DNA from: Rosettibacter sp037481715
Lineage (GTDB): Bacteria; Bacteroidota; Ignavibacteria; Ignavibacteriales; Melioribacteraceae
Direction: 5' to 3'
Assembly: GCA_037481715.1 (NCBI GenBank)
Contig: JBBFLD010000004.1
Span: 230,209 to 294,208 of the forward strand
DNA length: 64,000 nucleotides
Below are positions 37,298 to 46,645 of the stretch, one piece after another (position 1 is the stretch's first letter; the number at the start of each line of letters is the position of its first letter). Position numbers and translations under genes: made by a program. The notes beneath the pieces are model-generated. The model saw only the letters and a list, made by a program, of their open reading frames with translations, did not search any database and was not told the DNA's origin.

Positions 37298-38506
37298 TTA
37301 TCTTCTTGCAAGCCAGAGCTCTGGATTTTGATAATTTCTTTCATTCCAGATTTCGAAATGTAAAATATTTCCTTCAAGACTTTCACTTACTCTGCCGATT
37401 ACAGTTCCTGCTTTTACTTTATCTCCTTCCTTAACTTTTATATCGCCAACATGACCATATACAGTTCGATATTGATTATTGTGAGTTAAAATAATTACGC
37501 TTCCAAATCCTGGAATCCATTCAATTGTCGAAACAATTCCTTCTGCAACAGCAATAATTTCCTGTTGGGATTTTGTTGCAATATCAACGCCATAATTCAA
37601 GGTAATTGTATTTAATTTTTCATTTTTATTTTCTCCAAACTTTCGTGCTATTTTTCCTTCTTTGACGGGCCAGAGCAATTTGCCTTTCAATTTATCAAAG
37701 TTTTCAAGCTTTGTGTAATCAAGAACTGATTCTGCAATTTTATTCTTTGTTTTCTCTTCAAGCATTTTTGCTTTTCTAATTCTTTCTTTCTCAATCAAAC
37801 TAAAAATCAAATTCTTAATTTCAATTTCAGCTTTTCTTTTTGCATCAATTTCTTCTGCAATTATTTTTTTATCCCTTCTTAATGATGCAATTAATTGTTT
37901 TCTTTCTGCTTGTAAAGATGCAAGTTTTTTTTGCTCTTCAAGTTTCTGGGATACAAGAATTTCTTTCTGTTCTTTTTCCTGCTGCAGCTGATTTTTATAC
38001 TTTGCTAAATTTGTTTTGCTTTGAGAAAGCAGTTTTAAATCTTTTTCATTTTGCTCAGAAATGAATTTTAAGTATTTATATCTCTTAAGCATCTTGCTGA
38101 AAGAATCTGAACTTAACAGATATTTTAATATGGATGTGTTTCTATTCTTGTAAATCCAGACAATATAATTTGAATATTTTTGTTTGAGGAGTAAAATTTT
38201 ATTTTCTATATCAGCGATTTTTTTTTCAGTCTTTTTAATTTCTTCCAACTTTTGATTTTCTTCAGCTATAAGATTATTAATAAGTTTTTGTATTAATAAA
38301 CTTTGCTTGCTGCTTCTTTCTAAAAATTCGAGACTTTCTTTTTCTTTTCGTGATTTGCTGCTCAGTTCTTTTTCTAATAATTCTATTTCCTTTTTAATCT
38401 GTTCAAGTTCTTTGTTTTTAATTGCTATGCTGTCTTTCTTTTGAGAATATGAAAGATGCGACAGCAAAAGAATGAAAAGAATTATTTTTACAAATTGATT
38501 TACCAT
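37298..38506 (-). CDS. EnvC-like peptidoglycan hydrolase activator (degenerate M23)
   Basis: The 402-residue exported protein has a signal peptide (IILFILLLSHLSYSQ), a long coiled coil (about 25-255) and a C-terminal LytM/M23 fold (about 285-400). The zinc site is incomplete: the HxGxD motif reads NYGVD and HLHFE reads ILHFE. It is therefore more likely an activator of an amidase, as E. coli EnvC is for AmiA/B in daughter-cell separation, than a peptidase. It overlaps the DUF4292-like gene by 7 nt. Confidence 0.85.
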   Translation of the reverse strand: MVNQFVKIILFILLLSHLSYSQKKDSIAIKNKELEQIKKEIELLEKELSSKSRKEKESLEFLERSSKQSLLIQKLINNLIAEENQKLEEIKKTEKKIADIENKILLLKQKYSNYIVWIYKNRNTSILKYLLSSDSFSKMLKRYKYLKFISEQNEKDLKLLSQSKTNLAKYKNQLQQEKEQKEILVSQKLEEQKKLASLQAERKQLIASLRRDKKIIAEEIDAKRKAEIEIKNLIFSLIEKERIRKAKMLEEKTKNKIAESVLDYTKLENFDKLKGKLLWPVKEGKIARKFGENKNEKLNTITLNYGVDIATKSQQEIIAVAEGIVSTIEWIPGFGSVIILTHNNQYRTVYGHVGDIKVKEGDKVKAGTVIGRVSESLEGNILHFEIWNERNYQNPELWLARR

Positions 38507-39282
38507 TCTAAGATTTTTGCATCCTCAGGAATTTCTATATCGATGTTAAGAATTTCTTTGTTAACACCTATGTTTCTGTATTCAATCTTTAGATGCTGGT
38601 TATTTCTGAAATCATTTATTTTTATTTCATATGGAACAGGAACATTATCGAACATTTTGAAATTTGAATATTTTCCTTCGATTAATTTTTCTCCTTTAAG
38701 ATTTTGAATTATACTTTCTGAAATTGAGAGGTCATCTGCATTAACAAGATAAATTTTTTCCAGCGAGTTTACTGAATCAATATAAGTTAATTTGTAAAAC
38801 TTATTTTCATATTCAAATTTATCTGGTTCTTTTCTTAATTTATCAGAAAGATTTACAGAACCTGTAAGTGCATCAATTACTTCATTCAGTGATAAATTTA
38901 CTTTCAAGATTTTCTGCAGAACATCATCTCTTAAATTTCCTTTATAAATTTTATTGTTAATCACATCATAAAATAAAAATCCATTTGAAGAGACTACTGC
39001 TTGAGCAAGTTCGATTCCGAAAGGACCAAAGAAATCAACTCTTAAAGAATCCGGCTTTTTTAAATTAACTTCAAAATTACTTTTTGCATTAAACTCTTTG
39101 TTTTGAACACTTATTACTCCGCTTCCTTCAAAACTTTTTATTTTTCTGCGATTAGCTTCCAATTTTATGATTAGTCTGTCAGGAGAAATTAGTCTTTCTT
39201 TCTCAATTGTTTTAGTTGGTGCACATGCAGATAAGATTGACAAAACTATTGAAAGAAGTAAATAAAAATATTTTCTTTTCAC
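38500..39282 (-). CDS. DUF4292-like lipoprotein
   Basis: The 260-residue protein has a lipoprotein signal peptide with lipobox LSAC, so it is acylated at that Cys. The body resembles DUF4292/LolB-LppX-type half-barrels that bind lipid or lipoprotein tails (FEGSGVISVQNKEFNAKSNF, DSLRVDFFGPFGIELAQ). Homologues commonly sit between a TPR protein and an M23/EnvC gene in Bacteroidota-group genomes, as here. The function is unproven. It overlaps both neighbours by 4-7 nt. Confidence 0.75.
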   Translation of the reverse strand: MKRKYFYLLLSIVLSILSACAPTKTIEKERLISPDRLIIKLEANRRKIKSFEGSGVISVQNKEFNAKSNFEVNLKKPDSLRVDFFGPFGIELAQAVVSSNGFLFYDVINNKIYKGNLRDDVLQKILKVNLSLNEVIDALTGSVNLSDKLRKEPDKFEYENKFYKLTYIDSVNSLEKIYLVNADDLSISESIIQNLKGEKLIEGKYSNFKMFDNVPVPYEIKINDFRNNQHLKIEYRNIGVNKEILNIDIEIPEDAKILEW

Positions 39283-41069
39283 AGCTCACCCTTTTCTAAT
39301 TTTTGTTTAATTTTTTCATTCGATGGTTCAAGTTCAAGTGCTTTCTGCCAGAATTCTTTTGCCTTCTCCTTATTACCAAGTTTAAAATAAACATCACCAA
39401 GATGGTCTGTTACAGTAGCACTTTTTGAATCTTGCTTGATGGATTCCTCAATATATTTTTTTGCTGTTTTATAATCTCCAAGTTGATAATAAATCCATCC
39501 AATAGTATCAAGGTAAGAAGCATTCTTTGGCTCTTTTTCAACTGCTTTTTTGGACATTCTTAATGCTTCTTCAAGCTTAATTCCTCTTTCGGCAAGCGAA
39601 TAAGCATAATTATTCAATATCAATGCATTGGTCGAATCGATTTTCAGTGCTTCGATGTAAAGAGAATCTGACATTGCAAAATTTTTTTGAGAATCATAAA
39701 TCAATGCTGCCATGCCGATGATATCAATATTTTTGGGGTCAATAGCTAAAGCTCTATTAAGAATTTTGAGTGCTCCTTCTTCATCTTTTAATTGATTCAA
39801 AGTATAACCATAGGCAGTTAAAGAAGTAATATCATCAGGATTAATATTTACAGCACGTTCAAGATAAATTTTTGCTTTTTGATGTTCATTATTTTGTGAA
39901 AGCGATAAGCCATAAATTAAATTAATTGCAAAGTCATTCGGAAATTTTTCAACTGCATCTGCAAGAAGTGAAATTACATCTGAATATTTTCGTCTGTCGA
40001 ATAAAAGCCCTCCCAATCTAATCCACAATTGTGAATTCCATTCTGCTAGTGATGCAGCTTTTTTGAAATATTCTATCGCTGAAGAATCATTTTTAAGTTT
40101 AATCTCTATTTCACCAAGTGATGCATTTATCTGCCAGTCAGTAGAATCTTTATTTAATTTTTCAAAAAACTTTTTTGCCGTAAAAAGATTAGTTGAATCT
40201 TTTTCTGAAGCCATCATGAACAGCGATGCAATTTTAAGTTTCTGGTTAAAATCGATTTCTCTGCTGTCAAAAATTTTTTCATAAACCTGAGCCGCATCAT
40301 TCCATTTATCCTGCTGAATAAAAATATTTCCCTTCAGTTCAAGAAGACCAATATCTTCAGGATAGCTGATTAAAGCTTCTTCACATGTTTTTAATGCTTT
40401 ATCATAATTTTTTGTTTTAATATAAGCATCAATCAACAATCTTTGAAGTTGTAAATCAGAAGGATTAAGTTTTATTAACTCTTCAAGAAAAGTTATTGAA
40501 TCTTCATTATTCCCAAGTCTCTCATTTAAATCAATCATATTTACAAGCACATTCCAATCTGGACCAATCATATCAATAAGTTTTTTATAAATAGCAAGAG
40601 CTTGTTTAGGTCTATTTTTCTCGTAAAGTTGTGCTAACTGAAAATAAGCCGCTGCATCAGTTGAATCCATAGAAATAATTTTTTCATAGACTGCAATTGA
40701 AGAATCTTCGAGATGCGAAGCATTATAAACAGAAGCAAGAAGGAAAAGAAATTCTTTGTTATCAGGTTCAAGATGTGCCGCTTTTCTTGCATGCTGAAGT
40801 GCAGGAGCTAATTTATTTATTCTGTAATAATTTTTTGCAAGTGCATAGTGAATACCAGGTTTTTCAGCATAACTTAATGCAATATTATATTCATTTATTG
40901 CTTCCTGAATATTCCCTTTAATTTCCTGAATTGAACCATTAACAAATTTTTCTATTGCTAATTTTTCATTATCTATTTTGACATATGATGAAGGTAAAGA
41001 TTTTTTACTTATGACAGAAGAACAACTTACAATAATTAACAAGCTTAATAGGGATAATAAATATTTCAT
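39279..41069 (-). CDS. TPR-repeat lipoprotein
   Basis: The 596-residue lipoprotein has the lipobox IVSC; I take the ATG at 41069 as the start (MKYLLSLLSLL), with three extra codons possible upstream. It consists of about 15 tandem tetratricopeptide repeats, e.g. DAAAYFQLAQLYEKNRPKQA and ATVTDHLGDVYFKLGNKEKA, a scaffold for protein interactions in the envelope. It is first of a three-gene operon with the DUF4292-like lipoprotein and the EnvC-like activator. Confidence 0.85.
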   Translation of the reverse strand: MKYLLSLLSLLIIVSCSSVISKKSLPSSYVKIDNEKLAIEKFVNGSIQEIKGNIQEAINEYNIALSYAEKPGIHYALAKNYYRINKLAPALQHARKAAHLEPDNKEFLFLLASVYNASHLEDSSIAVYEKIISMDSTDAAAYFQLAQLYEKNRPKQALAIYKKLIDMIGPDWNVLVNMIDLNERLGNNEDSITFLEELIKLNPSDLQLQRLLIDAYIKTKNYDKALKTCEEALISYPEDIGLLELKGNIFIQQDKWNDAAQVYEKIFDSREIDFNQKLKIASLFMMASEKDSTNLFTAKKFFEKLNKDSTDWQINASLGEIEIKLKNDSSAIEYFKKAASLAEWNSQLWIRLGGLLFDRRKYSDVISLLADAVEKFPNDFAINLIYGLSLSQNNEHQKAKIYLERAVNINPDDITSLTAYGYTLNQLKDEEGALKILNRALAIDPKNIDIIGMAALIYDSQKNFAMSDSLYIEALKIDSTNALILNNYAYSLAERGIKLEEALRMSKKAVEKEPKNASYLDTIGWIYYQLGDYKTAKKYIEESIKQDSKSATVTDHLGDVYFKLGNKEKAKEFWQKALELEPSNEKIKQKLEKGEL

Positions 41070-41257
41070 AATCACCATTTAATTTTATTCAAAATATAGT
41101 TTATCAAGGATTGATTAACAAGTTTATAAGAGAGAAATCATATTCCAGATTAATTTAAAATGCATAATTCATTAGAACAGTTTTCCAGTTTAATAAACAT
41201 GCATTAAAAGTAAGTTTAATATACATTCTCATAATTCTTTAATTCGATTCTTAATTA

Positions 41258-42223
41258 GTGGCAAATGTAAAATTCGATAAAAGCTTTTATATTAATTTTG
41301 TAAAAAAAATTTTTCGTATGAATACATTTGACCTTGCAATTTCTTACACATGGGAATATGATGTTGAATTTGTTGAATTGACAGAATTCATATTTCAAAA
41401 GGATGGTTTTTCAACTTTTGTAATCAGCAATTATAATGTTTTTGAAGTTATAGATTCACTAAAATCAAAGCAGCTCCATTTTCGAGCTTATTTAGACAGA
41501 GCTTCAGATGTTGATTCAGACTTTGAACCAATTGCAGCAATTTTATCAAAAAGAAAATCCTACTTAATCAATCCTCATAAAAAAGTTCATAAATTCACAA
41601 ACAAATCTTACATGCACAAACTGCTTTCAAAGAAAAATTTTGATTTGCCAAAAACAATATTATTGCCGCCTTATTATTTCAATCACAATCTAAACATAAA
41701 CGAAGAAGAATTAAAGCAATTGGGAATTCCATTTATAATTAAACCTGCAATTGAAACTGGAGGCGGTGAAGGTGTTGAGGTAGATGCAACTACACTTGCT
41801 CAAATTCAAAAAGAAAGAATTAAAAATCAAACTGAAGAATTTTTAATTCAGGAAAAAATATATCCAAAAACATTAAGCGGAAGAAGAGCATGGTTTAGAG
41901 TGTTCTGGGCTTTTAGTAAAGTGATTCCAACATGGTGGGACGACCACACTCATGTCTACGAATCAATTACTTACGACCAGATTAAAAAATATCATCTTCA
42001 GCCTTTGCATCGAATAACTAAAAGATTATCAAGAATCACAAGAATAGATTACTTTTCAACAGAAATTGCATTAACAAGAAAAAATAAATTCGTGTTGATT
42101 GATTACATCAATGACCAGTGTGATATGAGATTAAAATCAAAACATCACGATGGTGTGCCTGACGAAGTAATTATTCAATTCATAGAGCAAATGAAAAAGA
42201 AAATTAAATCACTCAAAAAATAA
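41258..42223 (+). CDS. ATP-grasp-like protein of unknown substrate
   Basis: The protein has about 321 residues with an ATP-grasp arrangement: the glycine-rich loop FIIKPAIETGGGEGVEV, the adenine/lysine-binding segment EEFLIQEKIYP, and a late acidic/Asn pair in VLIDYINDQCDMR, where metal ligands are expected. The family would ligate an acid to an amine or thiol, or attach to a peptide; the substrate is unknown. The start is uncertain: GTG at 41258 directly after a stop, or ATG at 41318 (MNTFDLAISYTWEYD), which looks more like a family N-terminus. It converges on rsgA with a 15-nt overlap. Confidence 0.72.
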   Translation: MANVKFDKSFYINFVKKIFRMNTFDLAISYTWEYDVEFVELTEFIFQKDGFSTFVISNYNVFEVIDSLKSKQLHFRAYLDRASDVDSDFEPIAAILSKRKSYLINPHKKVHKFTNKSYMHKLLSKKNFDLPKTILLPPYYFNHNLNINEEELKQLGIPFIIKPAIETGGGEGVEVDATTLAQIQKERIKNQTEEFLIQEKIYPKTLSGRRAWFRVFWAFSKVIPTWWDDHTHVYESITYDQIKKYHLQPLHRITKRLSRITRIDYFSTEIALTRKNKFVLIDYINDQCDMRLKSKHHDGVPDEVIIQFIEQMKKKIKSLKK

Positions 42224-43171
42224 ATCTTCTTCTACTGTTTCTAAAATGTTCAAATAACTTTTATATCTTTCTTCATTTATCTTTCCTTCCTGGCATGCCT
42301 TAACTACTGCACAGCCTGGTTCATGATGATGTGTACAAGTGTTAAACTTGCAATCATAAATGTAATCCTTGAAATCTTTGAAGTAATGACTCAAATCTTC
42401 TTTTTTTATTCCATAGGGGTCAATTTCTCTAATTCCTGGTGTATCAATTACAAATGTGTTTTCATCAACTTTTTTCATTAGAACAGTTACTGTGGTGTGT
42501 CTTCCTTTCAAAGTGTAATCACTAATTTCGCTTACTTTAAGATTAAGCCCAGGATAAAGTTGATTTAACAGACTTGATTTTCCAACACCAGAATGTCCCC
42601 AAAACAAATTAATTTTGCCTGTCAGAAAATTTCTCAATTCATCAAGACCACTCTTGCTTATTGTGCTTGTTTCAAAAACATTGTAGCCAATTTGTTTATA
42701 AAGATTTACCCATTTTTTTCTTTCATCATTAGTATCAAGGTCAATTTTGTTGATTACAATTACTGGCTGAACAGAAGAACTTTCTGCAACGACAATCATT
42801 CTATCAATTAATCGATTATTAAATTTTGGATTAAGCCAGCTTGAAGCAATTATAAGATTATCAACATTAGCAGCAATAATTTGTTCTAATCTTTCTCCTC
42901 TTATGCTTGCCCCCTTAATTCTTGGAGCTTTTCTTGAAATTTTATTTCTTCTTGGATGGATTTCTGTTATTACGCCGGTTCCATCATTATTCAAATTAAA
43001 TTCTACAACATCACCAACAGCTGCAATGTCGAGTGTTAGCAATTTATCTTTCTTAATAGAAAATTCTTTTTGAAATTTCCCTCGTAAAAAACATCTTACC
43101 TCTTTATTATTCTCATCAAACACATAATAATTTTTGCTTTCTATCTTAAAAATTATTCCTTTAATAAACAC
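42209..43171 (-). CDS. rsgA: Ribosome small subunit-dependent GTPase RsgA
   Basis: RsgA is a circularly permuted GTPase that checks late maturation of the 30S subunit. The 320-residue protein has an N-terminal OB fold, G4 VINKID before G1 GHSGVGKSSLLNQL (the permuted order), DTPGIREI and a C-terminal zinc knuckle (CKFNTCTHHHEPGC). Transcription starts in the gap after the terminator at 43223-43252. The 3' end overlaps the convergent ATP-grasp gene. Confidence 0.96.
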   Translation of the reverse strand: MFIKGIIFKIESKNYYVFDENNKEVRCFLRGKFQKEFSIKKDKLLTLDIAAVGDVVEFNLNNDGTGVITEIHPRRNKISRKAPRIKGASIRGERLEQIIAANVDNLIIASSWLNPKFNNRLIDRMIVVAESSSVQPVIVINKIDLDTNDERKKWVNLYKQIGYNVFETSTISKSGLDELRNFLTGKINLFWGHSGVGKSSLLNQLYPGLNLKVSEISDYTLKGRHTTVTVLMKKVDENTFVIDTPGIREIDPYGIKKEDLSHYFKDFKDYIYDCKFNTCTHHHEPGCAVVKACQEGKINEERYKSYLNILETVEEDLFFE

Positions 43172-43222
43172 CTCCTTTAATAATTTTATTTTGCAAATCT
43201 ATCTTTTGAAATCTTTAAAAAC

Positions 43223-43252
43223 AAAAAGCATCTTATTTCTAAGATGCTTTTT
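43223..43252. terminator. Strong hairpin terminator
   Basis: A perfect 13-bp stem (AAAAAGCATCTTA/TAAGATGCTTTTT) has a 4-nt loop. It follows the stop of the FadL-like porin gene on the minus strand and precedes rsgA. The A/T ends allow function in either direction. Confidence 0.82.
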
Positions 43253-43283
43253 GCGGGGAGCATTAACCAAGTAGGGGTGTGTA

Positions 43284-44729
43284 TTAAAAATTATATCTTA
43301 TGCCGGCAATAAAATTATTTCTTGTTATATCCTGATAAGTTCTTGAAAGATTAGTTCCATAATTATCGCCAAAATCTTTCCACCAGCCAAAAGCATAAGT
43401 AATATTAAAAGATAAATTAGAATTTGGATTTAAGCCTAATCCTACTGTAATAAATTTTTTGTCATATTCTGCCGGGTCATCTTTATAAGGAGAAGGGAGA
43501 ATCATAAATCCACCTCTTAGTGCAAGATTTATATATGGAATTTCATATTCCACACCAGCATGTAAATTAATTACTTGCCTAAATAATTCTTTGATATCAC
43601 GATTGTTATTTTCTATATCTCTTAAATCCAATCCACTTGTAAATTCCATTTGAGTATAATCGATAAACTTTGCATCAAAACTTATTAAAAAATTTTTCTC
43701 ATTAATTGCAGCCCCTAAAGAAAATTCATAAGGTGTATTAATTTTATATTCAATTCGATTTTCTATTGGAGGATTTAATGAAAATCTTGTTTGAGCAAAC
43801 TGACTATAAGCATCAACAAAATATGTCTCTTTAATGGTGAATTTTCTTGGTGTTTTTATAGAAAATCCGATATTAAATTTATCATTAATTCTTGTTAGTA
43901 AACCTAAATTTAAATTCCATCCGGAAACATCCCAGCGAATAATATCATTAATATAGAAAGTTTGAAAATCACGAGTTTTTGGTTCACTTGGGTCTAAAAG
44001 CAAATTAATATTATAGTAATCATTAACATCATCTTCCCAGTATTGGCGGTCGCGTTTAAAATCACCATTAATAATATTCAAAGTTGCACCAAGAAAAACA
44101 TCTTTCTGAATTTCTACTGCACCAGAAAACGACCAGCTGTGCAATCCTCCATCTTGAGTAATCTTACCACTCTGGTTTAATCTCCCGTTTATCAAAGTTG
44201 TATCATAAACATATTTGTTTGATTTATTATAAACTGGGTAACTAAGTGCAAGTTCATATGCAATATCATCATTGTTACTTGTTAGATCCTGAATTAGTGA
44301 ATTGCTGTTAGGGTTATATCCATCAAATTTCATTGCATAGTTAAAATCTTTTAATTGATTATAACCAAGTGCAAATACTAAACTTCCTCTTTTTGTAGGT
44401 AATGGGAAAACAAAACCAAACTCGCTCAATTTTGTTATGCTGTTTGAATAGTCTACATTTTTATTAAAGAAAGTAGTTGAATTATTAAAAGAGTTATAGG
44501 AAAGTGCTCCTGAAAATTCTGACTTTTTAATCAAGCCAAATCCAGCAGGATTAAATAATGATGCCGAAAAATCATTACTCAGAGCTGTATAAGCATTTCC
44601 AAGAGAAAGTGCTTTTGCACTTGTTAAAATTTCTGGCTCGGTTAATCGTAAAGCATCTTTAAAATTTTGTGCTTGAATAGTTACATTCAATATTAACAAC
44701 CCTGAAATGATTAACATTATTTTTTTCAT
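43284..44729 (-). CDS. FadL/TodX-like outer-membrane transport protein
   Basis: The 481-residue protein has a signal peptide (ILNVTIQA, then Q-rich). Its N-terminal segment, ALSLGNAYTALSNDFSASLFNPAGFGLIKKSEFSGA, is typical of the OmpP1/FadL/PorV-like group, where the NPAG motif lines the hatch. Long stretches of alternating amphipathic strands follow, ending in the C-terminal aromatic IAGIRYNF. It is probably an outer-membrane barrel for hydrophobic compounds. A PorV-like role in type IX secretion is possible but not shown. It lies 35 nt after the Tyr-rich lipoprotein gene. Confidence 0.75.
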   Translation of the reverse strand: MKKIMLIISGLLILNVTIQAQNFKDALRLTEPEILTSAKALSLGNAYTALSNDFSASLFNPAGFGLIKKSEFSGALSYNSFNNSTTFFNKNVDYSNSITKLSEFGFVFPLPTKRGSLVFALGYNQLKDFNYAMKFDGYNPNSNSLIQDLTSNNDDIAYELALSYPVYNKSNKYVYDTTLINGRLNQSGKITQDGGLHSWSFSGAVEIQKDVFLGATLNIINGDFKRDRQYWEDDVNDYYNINLLLDPSEPKTRDFQTFYINDIIRWDVSGWNLNLGLLTRINDKFNIGFSIKTPRKFTIKETYFVDAYSQFAQTRFSLNPPIENRIEYKINTPYEFSLGAAINEKNFLISFDAKFIDYTQMEFTSGLDLRDIENNNRDIKELFRQVINLHAGVEYEIPYINLALRGGFMILPSPYKDDPAEYDKKFITVGLGLNPNSNLSFNITYAFGWWKDFGDNYGTNLSRTYQDITRNNFIAGIRYNF

Positions 44730-44764
44730 ATCAATCTCCCAGCAATAAATTTAATAGAGAAATT

Positions 44765-45667
44765 TTATCTTCTTCTTCCACTATCACTGCCTGAACGACC
44801 TCCATCACTTCCTCTTGTTGAGCCGCTGCTTGAACTTGATCTTGGCGGAGGATTATATGATGGAGCCGGAGCTCTCGATTCACTTGGTGGTGGTGTATAA
44901 CTTGGCTGCGATGACCTTCCTGAACTGTTATTGTCAGCATTTCTATCTCGTGATGAATTTTCTCTGCTTCTTTCACCTGTTTGTTCTCTTGTTCCTCTGT
45001 CTCTTGTGGCTTCTATAGGATACTTAATTCTGGTCTCGCTTCTTTCTCGTTTTCGTTCGATATTAGTATTGGCACTTTCTTTTGAGAGTGTGCCTGAAGT
45101 ATTGTCTCTGGTTCGAGAAACACCTGTTCTGCTTAAATCTACATCTGCTGGTTTTGTTGTGCCGGTTCTGTTATCAATAATACTTGACCTTCCGCTTCTA
45201 TAACTATCACCTCTATCTCGAATATCAACATTTCTTCCACCATCAGTATTTCTCAATCTTGTGTAAGTATTTCTGTATTTATAAACTCCAGAATTAGAAT
45301 ATCCATAATGCCAGTAATTTGGATAATACCAGTAATCATAATATGCCCAATAATTATAGCTATAAGGATAATACCACCATGGAACATATGGATAATAAAT
45401 ATCCCACCAGAATGGGTCATAGTAAGTTCCAATAGTTATACTCCATCTGGGATAATATCCCCAATAATATCTTCTATAATTTGGGTAGAAGCCATCATAA
45501 TAATAATTGTAAATGTTTACTTCTCCGCGATTATATGTTGTATCTTCTTGTTCTTGATAAGTATATTCATCTTCATAATTATAATCATTGCGAAGAGCCA
45601 ATTGAGTATAGCATCCTCCTAAAGTTAATAATGGAATCAATAATAATATTTTAGCTAAAGTTTTCAT
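44765..45667 (-). CDS. Tyr/Trp-rich lipoprotein with Arg/Ser-rich tail
   Basis: This 300-residue lipoprotein (lipobox LGGC) has extreme composition. Residues about 30-130 are dominated by Tyr, Trp and Pro (e.g. YYPYVPWWYYPYSYNYWAYY). Residues 135-245 are rich in Arg, Asp, Ser and Thr. The tail (245-300) is Pro/Ser/Gly-rich and ends in GRRR. I do not recognise a function. Aromatic-rich surface lipoproteins could bind glycans, heme or the cell wall, or form an adhesive or low-complexity coat. It is probably cotranscribed with the FadL-like gene downstream. Confidence 0.75.
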   Translation of the reverse strand: MKTLAKILLLIPLLTLGGCYTQLALRNDYNYEDEYTYQEQEDTTYNRGEVNIYNYYYDGFYPNYRRYYWGYYPRWSITIGTYYDPFWWDIYYPYVPWWYYPYSYNYWAYYDYWYYPNYWHYGYSNSGVYKYRNTYTRLRNTDGGRNVDIRDRGDSYRSGRSSIIDNRTGTTKPADVDLSRTGVSRTRDNTSGTLSKESANTNIERKRERSETRIKYPIEATRDRGTREQTGERSRENSSRDRNADNNSSGRSSQPSYTPPPSESRAPAPSYNPPPRSSSSSGSTRGSDGGRSGSDSGRRR

Positions 45668-45798
45668 TTTTCACACCCCTTTTTCTGTTTCTTTGACAAA
45701 AATTATGCCTTAAATAGTTTAAAAGAAATGCTAAAAAGGAAGGACTAATAAATTAACTGTATATTTTTATGAACTTATATGTTTGATTTACAGAACAG

Positions 45799-46572
45799 TT
45801 AAAAAATTGATTTTACATATTCTACAAAAATTCCTCTATCGGCACGGCTGCTGTTGAATTTTTTATTATCAAGTAAATCTCTAAGATTAATTCCAATAGT
45901 AAAACCATCAGCAACTGTCCATCTTAAACCCATATTTAAATATCCATTTCCATTTCCAAGAGATAACCCAGTATTATCATTTACAGCGAAGTCATACTCC
46001 CCAATTAATGAAATTTTATTTCCAATTGTTTTTTCAAAACCAATTGCTAAGTTTAGATCTTTATCATTATCATCTCTTTCGAGTGAGTAATTAATAGAAC
46101 CATGCAAACTTAAGTATCCAAAGAATTCAAAATTTTTTGATGCAGCTGCAAAAAACCCTGTGGATTTAATTTGATAGCGATTTAAATTCCTATCAAAAGT
46201 TCCTTTGCCTTGAGAATCAAAACCAAGTGTGATTGCAGGAGAAGATACTGTTTCATTAATTATTCTTATTCTCACATTCACACCGGGTAATTTGTACCAA
46301 TCTATCTTACCCTGACCTATTATGTTGCTTCCGCCGTAAGAAATACCAAAACTAAAATTATCAAAAACACCAACTTCAATTTTTGAAATAACTACACCAA
46401 GAGGCATTACATCTAATGATACTCCCACTACACCTTTATCAAGAACTCCTGCTGTTGGAATATCAATTAAATTTCTGTATTCATATTTTGCATCGGTACC
46501 CGAAGTGCCTTGAGATAATATTTTTGTTGATAATGCCAATAAAAAAAAGTACAAGCAGAAATTTTTCTTCAT
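45799..46572 (-). CDS. Probable outer-membrane beta-barrel protein (YjbH-like)
   Basis: The 257-residue exported protein has a signal peptide (FCLYFFLLALSTKILSQ). The first motif, YRNLIDIPTAGVLDKG, is like the IDIPTA start of YjbH-type barrels. Regular beta strands end in the C-terminal aromatic VEYVKSIF. It is probably a small outer-membrane barrel of unknown role. I start it at the ATG at 46572, five codons inside the longest frame, because the signal peptide begins there (MKKNFCL). Confidence 0.58.
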   Translation of the reverse strand: MKKNFCLYFFLLALSTKILSQGTSGTDAKYEYRNLIDIPTAGVLDKGVVGVSLDVMPLGVVISKIEVGVFDNFSFGISYGGSNIIGQGKIDWYKLPGVNVRIRIINETVSSPAITLGFDSQGKGTFDRNLNRYQIKSTGFFAAASKNFEFFGYLSLHGSINYSLERDDNDKDLNLAIGFEKTIGNKISLIGEYDFAVNDNTGLSLGNGNGYLNMGLRWTVADGFTIGINLRDLLDNKKFNSSRADRGIFVEYVKSIF

Positions 46573-46645
46573 AACATTATCTTTCAATTATTATTAATAA
46601 ATAATACAATATTTTTTTCTCAATACCTAAAAATTTTTTATTCAA

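Noticed and set aside
44731..44976. Minus-strand frame of 81 codons overlapping the lipoprotein's end
   Set aside because: It is an out-of-frame reading of the Ser/Gly/Arg-rich tail, with no start signal of its own.
45308..45622. Open frame of 104 codons on the plus strand, rich in Ile and Pro
   Set aside because: It is the antisense shadow of the Tyr/Trp-rich block of the lipoprotein; its composition follows from reading Tyr codons backward.
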